Both the position numbers and the translations under genes were made by a program. 33,773 nt of DNA from an uncultured Duganella sp. (lineage in GTDB: Bacteria; Pseudomonadota; Gammaproteobacteria; Burkholderiales; Burkholderiaceae), in NCBI GenBank assembly GCA_946482635.1, contig CAMLSG010000027.1, positions 1 to 33,773 of the forward strand. Reading direction: 5' to 3'. Below the pieces are notes generated by a model, which did no database searches, was not told where the DNA came from, and saw only the letters and a list, made by a program, of their open reading frames with translations. Below, piece after piece: positions 1 to 8,056 of the stretch (positions within the stretch are counted from its first letter, which is position 1; the number at the start of each line of letters is the position of its first letter).

Positions 1-2
1 CG

Positions 3-443
3 GGCCAGGACGATTCGATGGTCGGCGGCCTGATGATGCAGATGTTCACCATGCTGTTCCTCGTGACCGGTGGCTTGCTGTCGATGATCGGTACATTGTA
101 CGAAAGCTACCAGGTGTGGCCGATTCCGAGCATGGCGCTGTCGATGGGCAACGCGAACCTCGTGGAAGTCGGGCTGCGGGCGCTGAGCGAGATGCTGGGC
201 CTGGCGCTGAAGGTTGCGGCGCCATTCCTGCTGTTGATGCTGATGCTGGAGATCGGGCTGGGCCTGTTGTCGCGCTTTGCGCCTCAACTGAACGCCTTTT
301 TCCTGGCGATGCCGCTGAAGGCGCTGATCCTGTCACTGCTCATGTTGCTGTACGGGGCTGGCATGTCGGAGAGCTTGCGCGCTCTGCCCATTGCCGATTT
401 TCCCGGGATGCTGAACGCACTGCGCGGGGTCTGGCATGAGTAG
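3..443 (+). CDS. sctT: T3SS export apparatus protein SctT (C-terminal part)
   Basis: This is the C-terminal ~147 residues of the SctT (YscT/HrcT/SpaR, FliR-like) inner-membrane component of the T3SS export gate. The reading frame is open to the left edge, so the gene is cut by the window; the first ATG at 18 is internal. Long hydrophobic stretches (a Met-rich helix at once, then segments around nucleotides 200-260 and 300-360) alternate with short polar loops, as in SctT. The identity is supported by its place directly before sctU and sctV, with its stop overlapping the sctU start by 8 bases. Family assignment is confident from context; the C-terminus alone would be less certain. Confidence 0.85.
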   Translation, partial: GQDDSMVGGLMMQMFTMLFLVTGGLLSMIGTLYESYQVWPIPSMALSMGNANLVEVGLRALSEMLGLALKVAAPFLLLMLMLEIGLGLLSRFAPQLNAFFLAMPLKALILSLLMLLYGAGMSESLRALPIADFPGMLNALRGVWHE

Positions 444-1518
444 CGAATCGTCCAGCCAGAGCAAGACCGAGCAGCCGACCAGCAAGAAGCTGCGCGACGC
501 GAGAAAGAAGGGCGATGTCTGGCACAGCAAGGACGTGGCCGCGACGGCCGCGATCGTGCTGGCCCTGGTCCTGTTCACGCTTGGCGGAATGAGCCTGGTC
601 GAGCGATTGGGCGCCATGCTCACGCGCACAGCCGGCGCCAGTTTCAGCACCCTGGACGATCCGGCGGTGTTGCTGGCATGGACCCGCGACCTGCTGACGG
701 AAGCGGCCTGGATCTGCGGCGCCGTCGTGCTGCTGATGGCCGCGCCGGCGGCGCTGCTGGGGTCGATCCAGGTCGGCGCCGTGTTTTCTCTGGATCCGGT
801 GATGCCACGCCTGTCGCGCCTCAATCCGATCGAGGGAATCAAGCGCCTGTTTTCGCTGCGCAACTTGGTCGAGCTGGTCAAGCTGATCGTCATCTCTATC
901 GCGCTGGCCGCCGTGCTGTGGTGGGTGGCGCGCGCAACCCTGCCTGCGCTGGTGCGCGCGCAGTGGCTCCCGGTTGGCGGCCTGCTGCCGCTGGCCGGCA
1001 AGATCATCAGCCAGATGGCCTGGATGGTCACGGTGGCGTTCGTTGCCATGAGCGTGTTCGATACCTGGTTCCAGCGCATTGACTACCTGAAGCGCCACAA
1101 AATGACGAAGGATGAGGTGCGGCGCGAATCGCGGGAAATGGAAGGCAGTCCGGAAATGCGCGGCATGCGCCGGCGCCTGCACCAGGAAGTGGGCATGGGG
1201 AACATGCTGGAGAACGTGCGCAAGGCGAATGTGGTCGTCGTCAATCCGACCCATATCGCCGTTGCGCTGTACTACGAAGCCGGCGTGACCGACCTGCCGC
1301 TGGTGGTCGCAAAAGGAGAGGGCCATATTGCGCAGGCGATCCGCGACATCGCGCAGGAAGAGGGCATCCCCATCATGCGCAACGTCAAGCTGGCGCGCGG
1401 CCTGAATGATGCGGTGCAGTTGAATGCTTATATACCGGACGAATTTCTGGAGCCCGTTGCCGAGGTGCTGCGTTGGGTACGGGATTTTCATGGACGACTT
1501 GGCGAGGGATCAGAGTGA
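436..1518 (+). CDS. sctU: T3SS export apparatus switch protein SctU
   Basis: SctU (YscU/HrcU/SpaS, FlhB-like), 360 residues, the normal family length. It begins with the typical charged TEQPTSKKLRDARKKG stretch (residues 11-26), has about four membrane helices to residue ~210, then a soluble cytoplasmic domain with the autocleavage motif NPTH at residues 270-273 in the context VVVVNPTHIAVALYY. In this family, self-cleavage between the Asn and Pro switches substrate specificity from early to late secretion substrates. Its start overlaps the end of sctT and its stop overlaps the likely GTG start of sctV, so the three export genes are translationally coupled. All key motif residues are present. 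Confidence 0.97.
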   Translation: MSSESSSQSKTEQPTSKKLRDARKKGDVWHSKDVAATAAIVLALVLFTLGGMSLVERLGAMLTRTAGASFSTLDDPAVLLAWTRDLLTEAAWICGAVVLLMAAPAALLGSIQVGAVFSLDPVMPRLSRLNPIEGIKRLFSLRNLVELVKLIVISIALAAVLWWVARATLPALVRAQWLPVGGLLPLAGKIISQMAWMVTVAFVAMSVFDTWFQRIDYLKRHKMTKDEVRRESREMEGSPEMRGMRRRLHQEVGMGNMLENVRKANVVVVNPTHIAVALYYEAGVTDLPLVVAKGEGHIAQAIRDIAQEEGIPIMRNVKLARGLNDAVQLNAYIPDEFLEPVAEVLRWVRDFHGRLGEGSE

Positions 1519-3614
1519 AAAATAACCCCATGCATGGATTGAGAGCCCCCGGATCGTGGTCTGTGCTTGCGCGCCATGCGGATCTGCTGCTGGTGGCGCT
1601 GGTGGTGGCCGTCATCATGCTGATGGTCTTGCCGCTGCCGCCCTTCATTCTCGACAGCCTGATCGCGCTCAACCTGACGATCTCCGTCGTGCTGCTGATG
1701 GTCGCGCTGTATATTTCCTCCCCGCTCGGCCTCTCGACATTTCCATCGCTGCTGCTGTTCACCACCTTGTTCCGGCTGGCGCTCAACATCGCGTCGACGC
1801 GGCAGATCCTGCTGAACGCGAATGCGGGCGAGATCATCGCCACTTTTGGCCAGATGGTGGTGGGCGGCGACGTGATCGTCGGCGCGGTGGTGTTCCTGAT
1901 CGTGGCAATCGTCCAGTTCATCGTGGTGGCCAAGGGTTCCGAGCGGGTGGCCGAAGTGGCGGCTCGCTTCAGCCTGGATGCGATGCCGGGCAAGCAGATG
2001 AGTATCGATGCCGACCTGCGGGCCGGCATCATCGACAAGGACGAGGCGCGCCAGCGCCGCGCCAAGCTGGAGAGCGAAAGCCAGTTGTATGGGGCGATGG
2101 ATGGCGGGATGAAGTTCGTCAAGGGCGATGCGATCGCGGGCCTGATCATCGCGGCGGTCAACATCCTGGCCGGGCTGGCGATCGGCGTCTTCCGCAAAGG
2201 CATGGATGCCGGCACGGCGCTGCAGACCTACGCGGTGCTGACCGTCGGCGATGCCCTGGTGTCGCAGATACCGTCCCTGTTTGTGTCGATCGCGGCCGGT
2301 ATCGTCATCACCCGCGTTTCCGATCCGGGCCGGGTCGGCAGTCCGAACCTCGGCAGCGAAATCGCTGCGCAGATCAGCAGGCAACCCAAGGCCTTGCTGG
2401 TGGGCGGCGCGATGGTTTTCCTGTTGATGTTGGTACCGGGTTTTCCCAAGTTCCAGTTCATCCTGCTCGGCATTGCGGTTGCCTCGCTTGGTTTCTTCCT
2501 GGTGCCGGCGCGGCGGCGCTATGCTAGCGCGGCACAGACGCCGGTCCCGTCGATGCAGAAGGAAGGCCATGACGTGGCGCGCACGCTGCTCGACGCCGAG
2601 GAGCATAGCTTGACGATTCCGCTGGTGGTGCAGGCTTTCCCCGGCGTTGGCAGCGTCCTGTCACCGGTGCATTTCGAGACCGAACTGGCCGAGGTGCGGC
2701 GCTACTTCAGTGTCGAACTGGGCATTCCGTTTCCAGGCCTCGTCATGCGCGAGAATGCGCGCCTCGCGGAGGGCGAATACCGGATCTATGTGGATGAAAT
2801 TCCCGTGCTGGCCGGGCAGTTGCAGGAGCACGAGGTGCTGGCACTGGCTTCCCGGCAAATGCTGGACCTGGCGCGCATCCCCTACAGGGAGGGCGGCACG
2901 CTGGTCCTCGGACACACCGCGCTGTGGGTCCCGGTGGAGGAGATCGACGCGCTGGATGCGGCAAACCTGAAGTATCTGGAAAATGAGCAAATCCTGGCCC
3001 GCAGCCTGCTGGGCGTGATGCGCCGCCATGCCGGCGAATTCATCGGCATCCAGGAAACCCAGTACCTGCTGAAACGCCTGGGCGAACAGTATCCCGACCT
3101 GGACAAGGAACTGCAGCGCAATGTGCCCTTGCCGCGCCTGGCGGAAGTGCTCAAGCGCCTGGTGCGCGATGAAATTCCCATCCGCAATCTACGCGTGATC
3201 GCGCAGGCCCTGATTGAATGGGCGCCGAGGGAGAAGGACACGGTCCTGCTGACCGAATACGTGCGGATCGCGCTGACGCACTACATTTCGCACCGCTTCG
3301 CGCTGGAGGACGGTTCGCTGCCGGCGATCGTGCTGCATCCCCGCGTGGAAGAGCAGTTGCGTCAAGCCCTGCGCCAAACCTCGGCGGGCTCGGTGCTGAT
3401 GCTTGATCCGGAAATCGGCAACCAATTGGTTGCCAATATCAAGCAGGCGGTGGAAACCCATGTGGAGAAAACAGCAGTTCTGCTGACTTCGCTTGAGATC
3501 AGGCCCTATCTCAGGAAGTTGACCGAGGTGGAGCTGGCCGATCTCGCCGTGGTGTCGTACCAGGAACTCAGGCAAACGGTAAGGGTAGTGCCGGTCAGTT
3601 CAGTGGAGATCTAG
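1515..3614 (+). CDS. sctV: T3SS export gate protein SctV
   Basis: SctV (YscV/HrcV/InvA, FlhA/FHIPEP family), about 699 residues, the inner-membrane protein whose cytoplasmic domains form the nonameric export ring. An N-terminal half with about eight hydrophobic helices (to residue ~330) contains the conserved region FPSLLLFTTLFRLALNIAST, and is followed by a ~350-residue soluble domain. I chose the GTG at 1515 because GAGGGA at 1504-1509 sits 5 bases upstream and the start overlaps the sctU stop (GTGA). A TTG at 1473 opens the frame earlier but lies deep in sctU, and an ATG at 1530 is a possible later start. The gene order T-U-V is typical of T3SS operons. Confidence 0.96.
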   Translation: MKNNPMHGLRAPGSWSVLARHADLLLVALVVAVIMLMVLPLPPFILDSLIALNLTISVVLLMVALYISSPLGLSTFPSLLLFTTLFRLALNIASTRQILLNANAGEIIATFGQMVVGGDVIVGAVVFLIVAIVQFIVVAKGSERVAEVAARFSLDAMPGKQMSIDADLRAGIIDKDEARQRRAKLESESQLYGAMDGGMKFVKGDAIAGLIIAAVNILAGLAIGVFRKGMDAGTALQTYAVLTVGDALVSQIPSLFVSIAAGIVITRVSDPGRVGSPNLGSEIAAQISRQPKALLVGGAMVFLLMLVPGFPKFQFILLGIAVASLGFFLVPARRRYASAAQTPVPSMQKEGHDVARTLLDAEEHSLTIPLVVQAFPGVGSVLSPVHFETELAEVRRYFSVELGIPFPGLVMRENARLAEGEYRIYVDEIPVLAGQLQEHEVLALASRQMLDLARIPYREGGTLVLGHTALWVPVEEIDALDAANLKYLENEQILARSLLGVMRRHAGEFIGIQETQYLLKRLGEQYPDLDKELQRNVPLPRLAEVLKRLVRDEIPIRNLRVIAQALIEWAPREKDTVLLTEYVRIALTHYISHRFALEDGSLPAIVLHPRVEEQLRQALRQTSAGSVLMLDPEIGNQLVANIKQAVETHVEKTAVLLTSLEIRPYLRKLTEVELADLAVVSYQELRQTVRVVPVSSVEI

Positions 3615-3664
3615 GCACGGACCTGCATCGCATGAACGGTAGCCAACCAACAAAGGAGAACAAT

Positions 3665-6600
3665 ATGTTAGGGATCGACTTCGGTGGCATCATCCACCGC
3701 GCAGTACAGTTGCTGGACCTTGACCCGCCGCCGCCCAAGCACGTGGACCCGCCGCCGCCCGCGACGCCCAACGTCGTCAATGCCGACTACGCCAGCACGG
3801 GACCGCGCGCATCGCCGCTGCTGGTGACCAAGCCGCAGATCGATTTCGTCAAGGTGCCGGCGCCGGCCGTGAAGGCTGCGGAGGAGTACACCGATAAGAC
3901 GGTCGCCACCGCGAAAGAGACCAAGCAGGCGGCGGACAAGCTGCAAGCCGATTTCGGCGATGCGGCGCCGGAAGACAACCAGGCCGACTGGGAAATATAC
4001 GTGGCCCGGCGCACCGTCGCCAACGGCGACCAGGCCAAGGCCGAACAGGCGATTGCTGCCGAATTGCGCCTGACCTACCAGGGCGACCCGAACAACAAGG
4101 AGGCGGTGCAGAACGCAGCGCACGATATCGCGAACCGCTACCATGACGACCCGGCCGCCCAGGCGGCGGTCAACAAAAGCTTGGACACCGTCCTGACTGA
4201 AACCCCCACCGAACGTGCGACCAATACCAAGCTCAATGAAGTCAACCAGGCCGGTACCAGGCTCGATGACCTGACCGCACAGCAGCAGGGGGGCGACAAA
4301 TCTGTCACGAGCAAGCAGATCATCAGTGCGCGCGAAGACTATGCCGCAAAGCAGAAAGAACTGTTGGCAGCGACCCGCAAGGAATTGAGCGCGACTTATG
4401 CGGACTTGCCTGCCGGCGTCAAGATCCGGGAACTGGACCCGCTGGCCTACGCGGCGACGCAGATGAACGGACGCTACGCCAATGATCCCGAGTTCAAGAC
4501 CGTGATCGGGGCGGCCACAATCCTGCAACGGGTGGAAGACAGTGCCGTGCTGGGCAACGAGGCGCAAGTCGATTTGCTGGGCAAGGCCCTGCCGAAAGGG
4601 GTGGACCCGACGATCAAGGGGCTGGTGATGGCCGACCCCGGCGTGCAAAAAATCATCGACAACTACGTCAAGGACGGTGTCAAAGCGGTTGAAGATGCGT
4701 ATGCCCAGAAGGGCACCGTGGCGGGCGCCGAGGCCTTGCGCGACGTGACCGACCCGTCCAAACATTCGGCTGTATCGCCCGAGATCGCCGCCAGGATCAT
4801 CAACCAGTCGAAACCGACGCTGGAAAAGATCGTCGACGATATCGCTACCCGGCAGGCAAAGGGCAAGGACGGCCAGCGGACCATCACAGATATCGGGTCG
4901 GGTATCAAAGTGGCCAAGGCGCTGTCGGCGGCGGTGGACGTCGCAGCTGCCGGCGGCGACTGGGAGAAGAAAGAATACAGCAACCCTGAAATCAAGGCTG
5001 CGGTGGAGGGCATCGCGCACCTCATCGCCACCAAACCCGCGTCGGATATTACCCAGCTGGGCTTCAAGGATGCGGTGGCCGACGGCCACGCGACACTTGC
5101 CCTGGAAACCGTGCGCCAGGTATCGACCCTGAAAATGGATGAAGTTGATATGGGCGCGGCCGGGAAGTTCCACGATGCGGGCCGCTTTGAAAAGCAGCAG
5201 GGGGTGTGGCGCGATGCGACGCTGCGCGCGATCAATGACGGCCTTAACGGCTTGAAGAAAAACAACGAGGGCATGCTCGACAAGGCGACCAAAGGCATGG
5301 CGCCCTTGCTGGTCCAGGGCAAATACTCGCAACTTCTGACGGAGGACGATTTCGTCAAGGGTCAACGGGCGATGATTGAAAAATTCCCGGGACTCAAAAA
5401 AGACATCATCGACGGCCGCAAGGACATCGACGATATGGGATACAGGCTGCTGCGCACCAGCGAGGCCGTTGATTTCTATAGCAAGGACCTGGGCGGGATG
5501 GACGGCTACAAGAAGGCCGATGGCACTCGCAAGTCCCTGATGGCCGATGAGAAGGTGACCTCGACCATCCTGCTGAGCGATAGCGCTTCGATGCGCGCGA
5601 GTACCCAGATTGCCCGCAAGATGCTCTCGGACGATCTGAAAAACGGCGGCGGCGAGGCGCAGAAATTCGGTATTGGCGCGCAGCTGACCGGCGACCTGGC
5701 GGAATTCCTGGCCGAGACTTATGTCATCGGAAAGGTGAACGGCGGCGTGAATTTGCCAGGCGCCGCGATCAACGCCTCGCGCGCGGCCCACCTGCCTTAC
5801 TTTGGCGGCACGGTGATCTGGGGTGTCGGCGGCGCCTTCCAGGCAGCCTTGACCGGGTATCTCTTCGACAACGTGCAGGTCGGCGACGTCGGCGGGCCCT
5901 TGCGCAAAGCCTTGTTGCTCGGCCTGGTGGGCGGTTTCGCCGGTTTCCACCTGATGCAGGCCGGCATGGGCGCGGCGCGCATCCAGCCGCATTCGCTTGG
6001 CGACGGCCTGCTGGGGAAAGGTGGCGATAAGCTCGACACCAAAATCAAGAATTTCGGGACGAAATTCTTCGATGCCGCCGAATCCGGCGAGAGCAGCTGG
6101 GGTCTTTATGTCAAGGAAGGCTCGGTGCGCGACCGCTGGACACGACTCGCGACCGAGGCGACACAGCCGCTGGTCAAGCAACTGGTTGGCCTGATGACGA
6201 TAGCCACGGCATGGGATGGCAGCGGCGTATTCATGAATCTCAACGGAACACTGCCCTTCAAGAACCCGGATGGCACGGCGGCCACCGATACGCAACAGTT
6301 TAAGCTGGGCACGCAATCCGTCAATCTCGCCAGCGACGCCATGCTGCTGCGCCTGCAGGTGCGCGAGATGACCTTGCGTTCCCTCGGCGCCAAGGTCATG
6401 GCCGATCCGGCGCTCAAGGCTGCCGCCGAAACCCGCTGGAAGATCGAACGGTTTGCCTTCGCTGCGTCGGAAGGAAAGAAGGTCGCCGAATTGAAACCGC
6501 ATGAGTTCAGCTTCAATACGCGGCTGGCAGGCAAGTATGCGCTCGGCGAATCGGGAGTCGACGGTGCCGCCGCCCGAACTGCGCTCGGTGAAGCAAGTGC

Positions 6601-7708
6601 GACCAGGAAGTTCCTTGGCACGAGCAAAATGCTGGATGTGTTCGAGCATCTGTTCGGCACCGGATCAAAGGGCAATGCGGCGAAGTGGGCAGAGACGCTC
6701 AGCCCGTCGGTCAGGGGCCTGCTGTTCAGAAACATCGTCAAAGAGGGCGCCACGAAAACCGTGGGGCGTTTCGCCGTATTTGGCAGTAACCCGATCGGCT
6801 GGGTTGTCAACATCGCCTACCTGGGCACGACGGTCGCCAATTGGGCCTGGGACCACAACAAGAACATACAGAACTTCCAGAACTACGATCGGACCTTCAT
6901 GGAAGGCGTCGGCCTCGACAAGGCGCATGCCGACGTGATGGCGGAGCACGATTGGTGGAGCAGCGACGCCAAGGTCGACGGCTTCCTGAAAGCCTACGCA
7001 ACCACCGGCGGCGACCCGGAAAAGTTCATCGACTACATCAACAAGACCGACACCAAGGTGCTGGGCAAGATGCTGGAGGCCACCGAATCGCTCACCGATC
7101 ATCTTGACGGCAAGGGCAATGTGTCCGATGCCAATCCGTTCTATGACAGCTACCTGGCCCTGCCGCCCGAGCCGGCCGATGTGGACCTGTCCAAGCATCC
7201 GACGATCCGTTTCAATGCCGAGAAAAACCGCTATGAAGATTCGGCGACCGGCATGTTCCACGAAAAGGGCAAACTCGACTGGCGCCTGGATCAGAATGGC
7301 AATATCACGTCCTACTTCCCTGAGGAACGCAAGCTGACGTTCTATTCGCTGGCGGGTCCGCACACTACGACGATCCATATCAGCAGTGCCGCCGGATGGA
7401 AGAACTGGCTGGCAGCGCGCGACCTGCCGCTGCCGCCGCAGGCGCCGCCGCCGTCGACCGTGCCACCGGATTTGCCGGCCGCGCCGACGGTACCGACCCA
7501 GAATGTGTATACCGTCAAACCCGATGACAATGTCTGGAATGTCGCGGGCAACGATCCAGGCGTTGTTGCCAAGATCTATGACCTGAATCCCTGGCTGAAC
7601 GAACGGCTGGAGGCTAGCGCCACGGACAGCGGACATGGCCGGAATCCAAACATCCTCAATGCTGGGGAAATCCTGATCTTGCCTGAGGGCTTCAAGGCAC
7701 ACGGGTGA
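3665..7708 (+). CDS. Large putative T3SS substrate with C-terminal LysM-like domain
   Basis: A 1347-residue protein of no family I can name. The ATG at 3665 follows AAAGGAG (3652-3658) at 6 bases; an ATG at 3632 lacks a ribosome site. The gene lies 50 bases after sctV with no terminator between, so co-transcription is likely. The N-terminus has no Sec or Tat signal but has a duplicated DPPPP tract (15-base direct repeat at 3722-3736 and 3746-3760). Residues ~60-700 are mainly charged and Ala-rich, probably helical. Hydrophobic stretches occur near residues 714-733, 750-772 and 1042-1063. A Pro-rich linker (~1255-1279) leads to a LysM-like module (~1280-1343; YTVKPDDNVW ... NPWL ... NAGEILILPEG). 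Position and lack of a Sec signal suggest a secreted effector or translocator; this is inference. Confidence 0.72.
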   Translation: MLGIDFGGIIHRAVQLLDLDPPPPKHVDPPPPATPNVVNADYASTGPRASPLLVTKPQIDFVKVPAPAVKAAEEYTDKTVATAKETKQAADKLQADFGDAAPEDNQADWEIYVARRTVANGDQAKAEQAIAAELRLTYQGDPNNKEAVQNAAHDIANRYHDDPAAQAAVNKSLDTVLTETPTERATNTKLNEVNQAGTRLDDLTAQQQGGDKSVTSKQIISAREDYAAKQKELLAATRKELSATYADLPAGVKIRELDPLAYAATQMNGRYANDPEFKTVIGAATILQRVEDSAVLGNEAQVDLLGKALPKGVDPTIKGLVMADPGVQKIIDNYVKDGVKAVEDAYAQKGTVAGAEALRDVTDPSKHSAVSPEIAARIINQSKPTLEKIVDDIATRQAKGKDGQRTITDIGSGIKVAKALSAAVDVAAAGGDWEKKEYSNPEIKAAVEGIAHLIATKPASDITQLGFKDAVADGHATLALETVRQVSTLKMDEVDMGAAGKFHDAGRFEKQQGVWRDATLRAINDGLNGLKKNNEGMLDKATKGMAPLLVQGKYSQLLTEDDFVKGQRAMIEKFPGLKKDIIDGRKDIDDMGYRLLRTSEAVDFYSKDLGGMDGYKKADGTRKSLMADEKVTSTILLSDSASMRASTQIARKMLSDDLKNGGGEAQKFGIGAQLTGDLAEFLAETYVIGKVNGGVNLPGAAINASRAAHLPYFGGTVIWGVGGAFQAALTGYLFDNVQVGDVGGPLRKALLLGLVGGFAGFHLMQAGMGAARIQPHSLGDGLLGKGGDKLDTKIKNFGTKFFDAAESGESSWGLYVKEGSVRDRWTRLATEATQPLVKQLVGLMTIATAWDGSGVFMNLNGTLPFKNPDGTAATDTQQFKLGTQSVNLASDAMLLRLQVREMTLRSLGAKVMADPALKAAAETRWKIERFAFAASEGKKVAELKPHEFSFNTRLAGKYALGESGVDGAAARTALGEASATRKFLGTSKMLDVFEHLFGTGSKGNAAKWAETLSPSVRGLLFRNIVKEGATKTVGRFAVFGSNPIGWVVNIAYLGTTVANWAWDHNKNIQNFQNYDRTFMEGVGLDKAHADVMAEHDWWSSDAKVDGFLKAYATTGGDPEKFIDYINKTDTKVLGKMLEATESLTDHLDGKGNVSDANPFYDSYLALPPEPADVDLSKHPTIRFNAEKNRYEDSATGMFHEKGKLDWRLDQNGNITSYFPEERKLTFYSLAGPHTTTIHISSAAGWKNWLAARDLPLPPQAPPPSTVPPDLPAAPTVPTQNVYTVKPDDNVWNVAGNDPGVVAKIYDLNPWLNERLEASATDSGHGRNPNILNAGEILILPEGFKAHG

Positions 7709-8056
7709 TCCGGCGCCGCCAGCATCGCTTCCCCTGACCCTGTTGCCGGTGACCTTGTCCGTCACCGGCACAGCGGCATCGGTCCCATCCGGACCCGACT
7801 CCTGCCTAGTCAGTTGCAATAAATTGTATCGGGACAACCTCCCTTAACGCTTTCCGGTATTCTGGTCAGCCGTCGCTGCGCGGTCGCGCGGTGGGCTCCC
7901 CGGTAAAGTCTGTGAATCACCAAGCGCTCACCATTTCAGGTGGTTTCCAAACCGGTTTGATTTCGATATGCTGTATTTATTGTTGTTTCCAATGCAAGAG
8001 CAGGCGGGGACATCCATCGTGGCTTTCCCGGCTGCCTAGAATGGATCAGTAATCAG
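7709..8056. other. 348-base intergenic region between the T3SS block and the MalT-like regulator
   Basis: No open frame with a ribosome site is seen here. The left part holds a strong hairpin (7744-7770, listed separately). The rest becomes more A/T-rich toward 7960-7995, just before the regulator gene, where its promoter should be, but I could not pick a convincing -35/-10 pair: TTGATT at 7957 and TATTTAT at 7974 are only 11 bases apart. Confidence 0.5.
7744..7770 (+). terminator. Hairpin after the putative T3SS substrate gene
   Basis: A perfect 10-base-pair stem, TGCCGGTGAC (7744-7753) and GTCACCGGCA (7761-7770), encloses a 7-base loop. It lies 36 bases after the stop codon at 7708. No T-tract follows, so it is not a textbook rho-independent terminator. 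It may instead protect the 3' end or assist termination. Confidence 0.45.

Noticed and set aside
3668..6649. 993-residue open frame on the minus strand
   Set aside because: It lies wholly antisense to the large T3SS-linked gene. High GC with biased third positions creates such frames; it has no ribosome site or recognisable domain.
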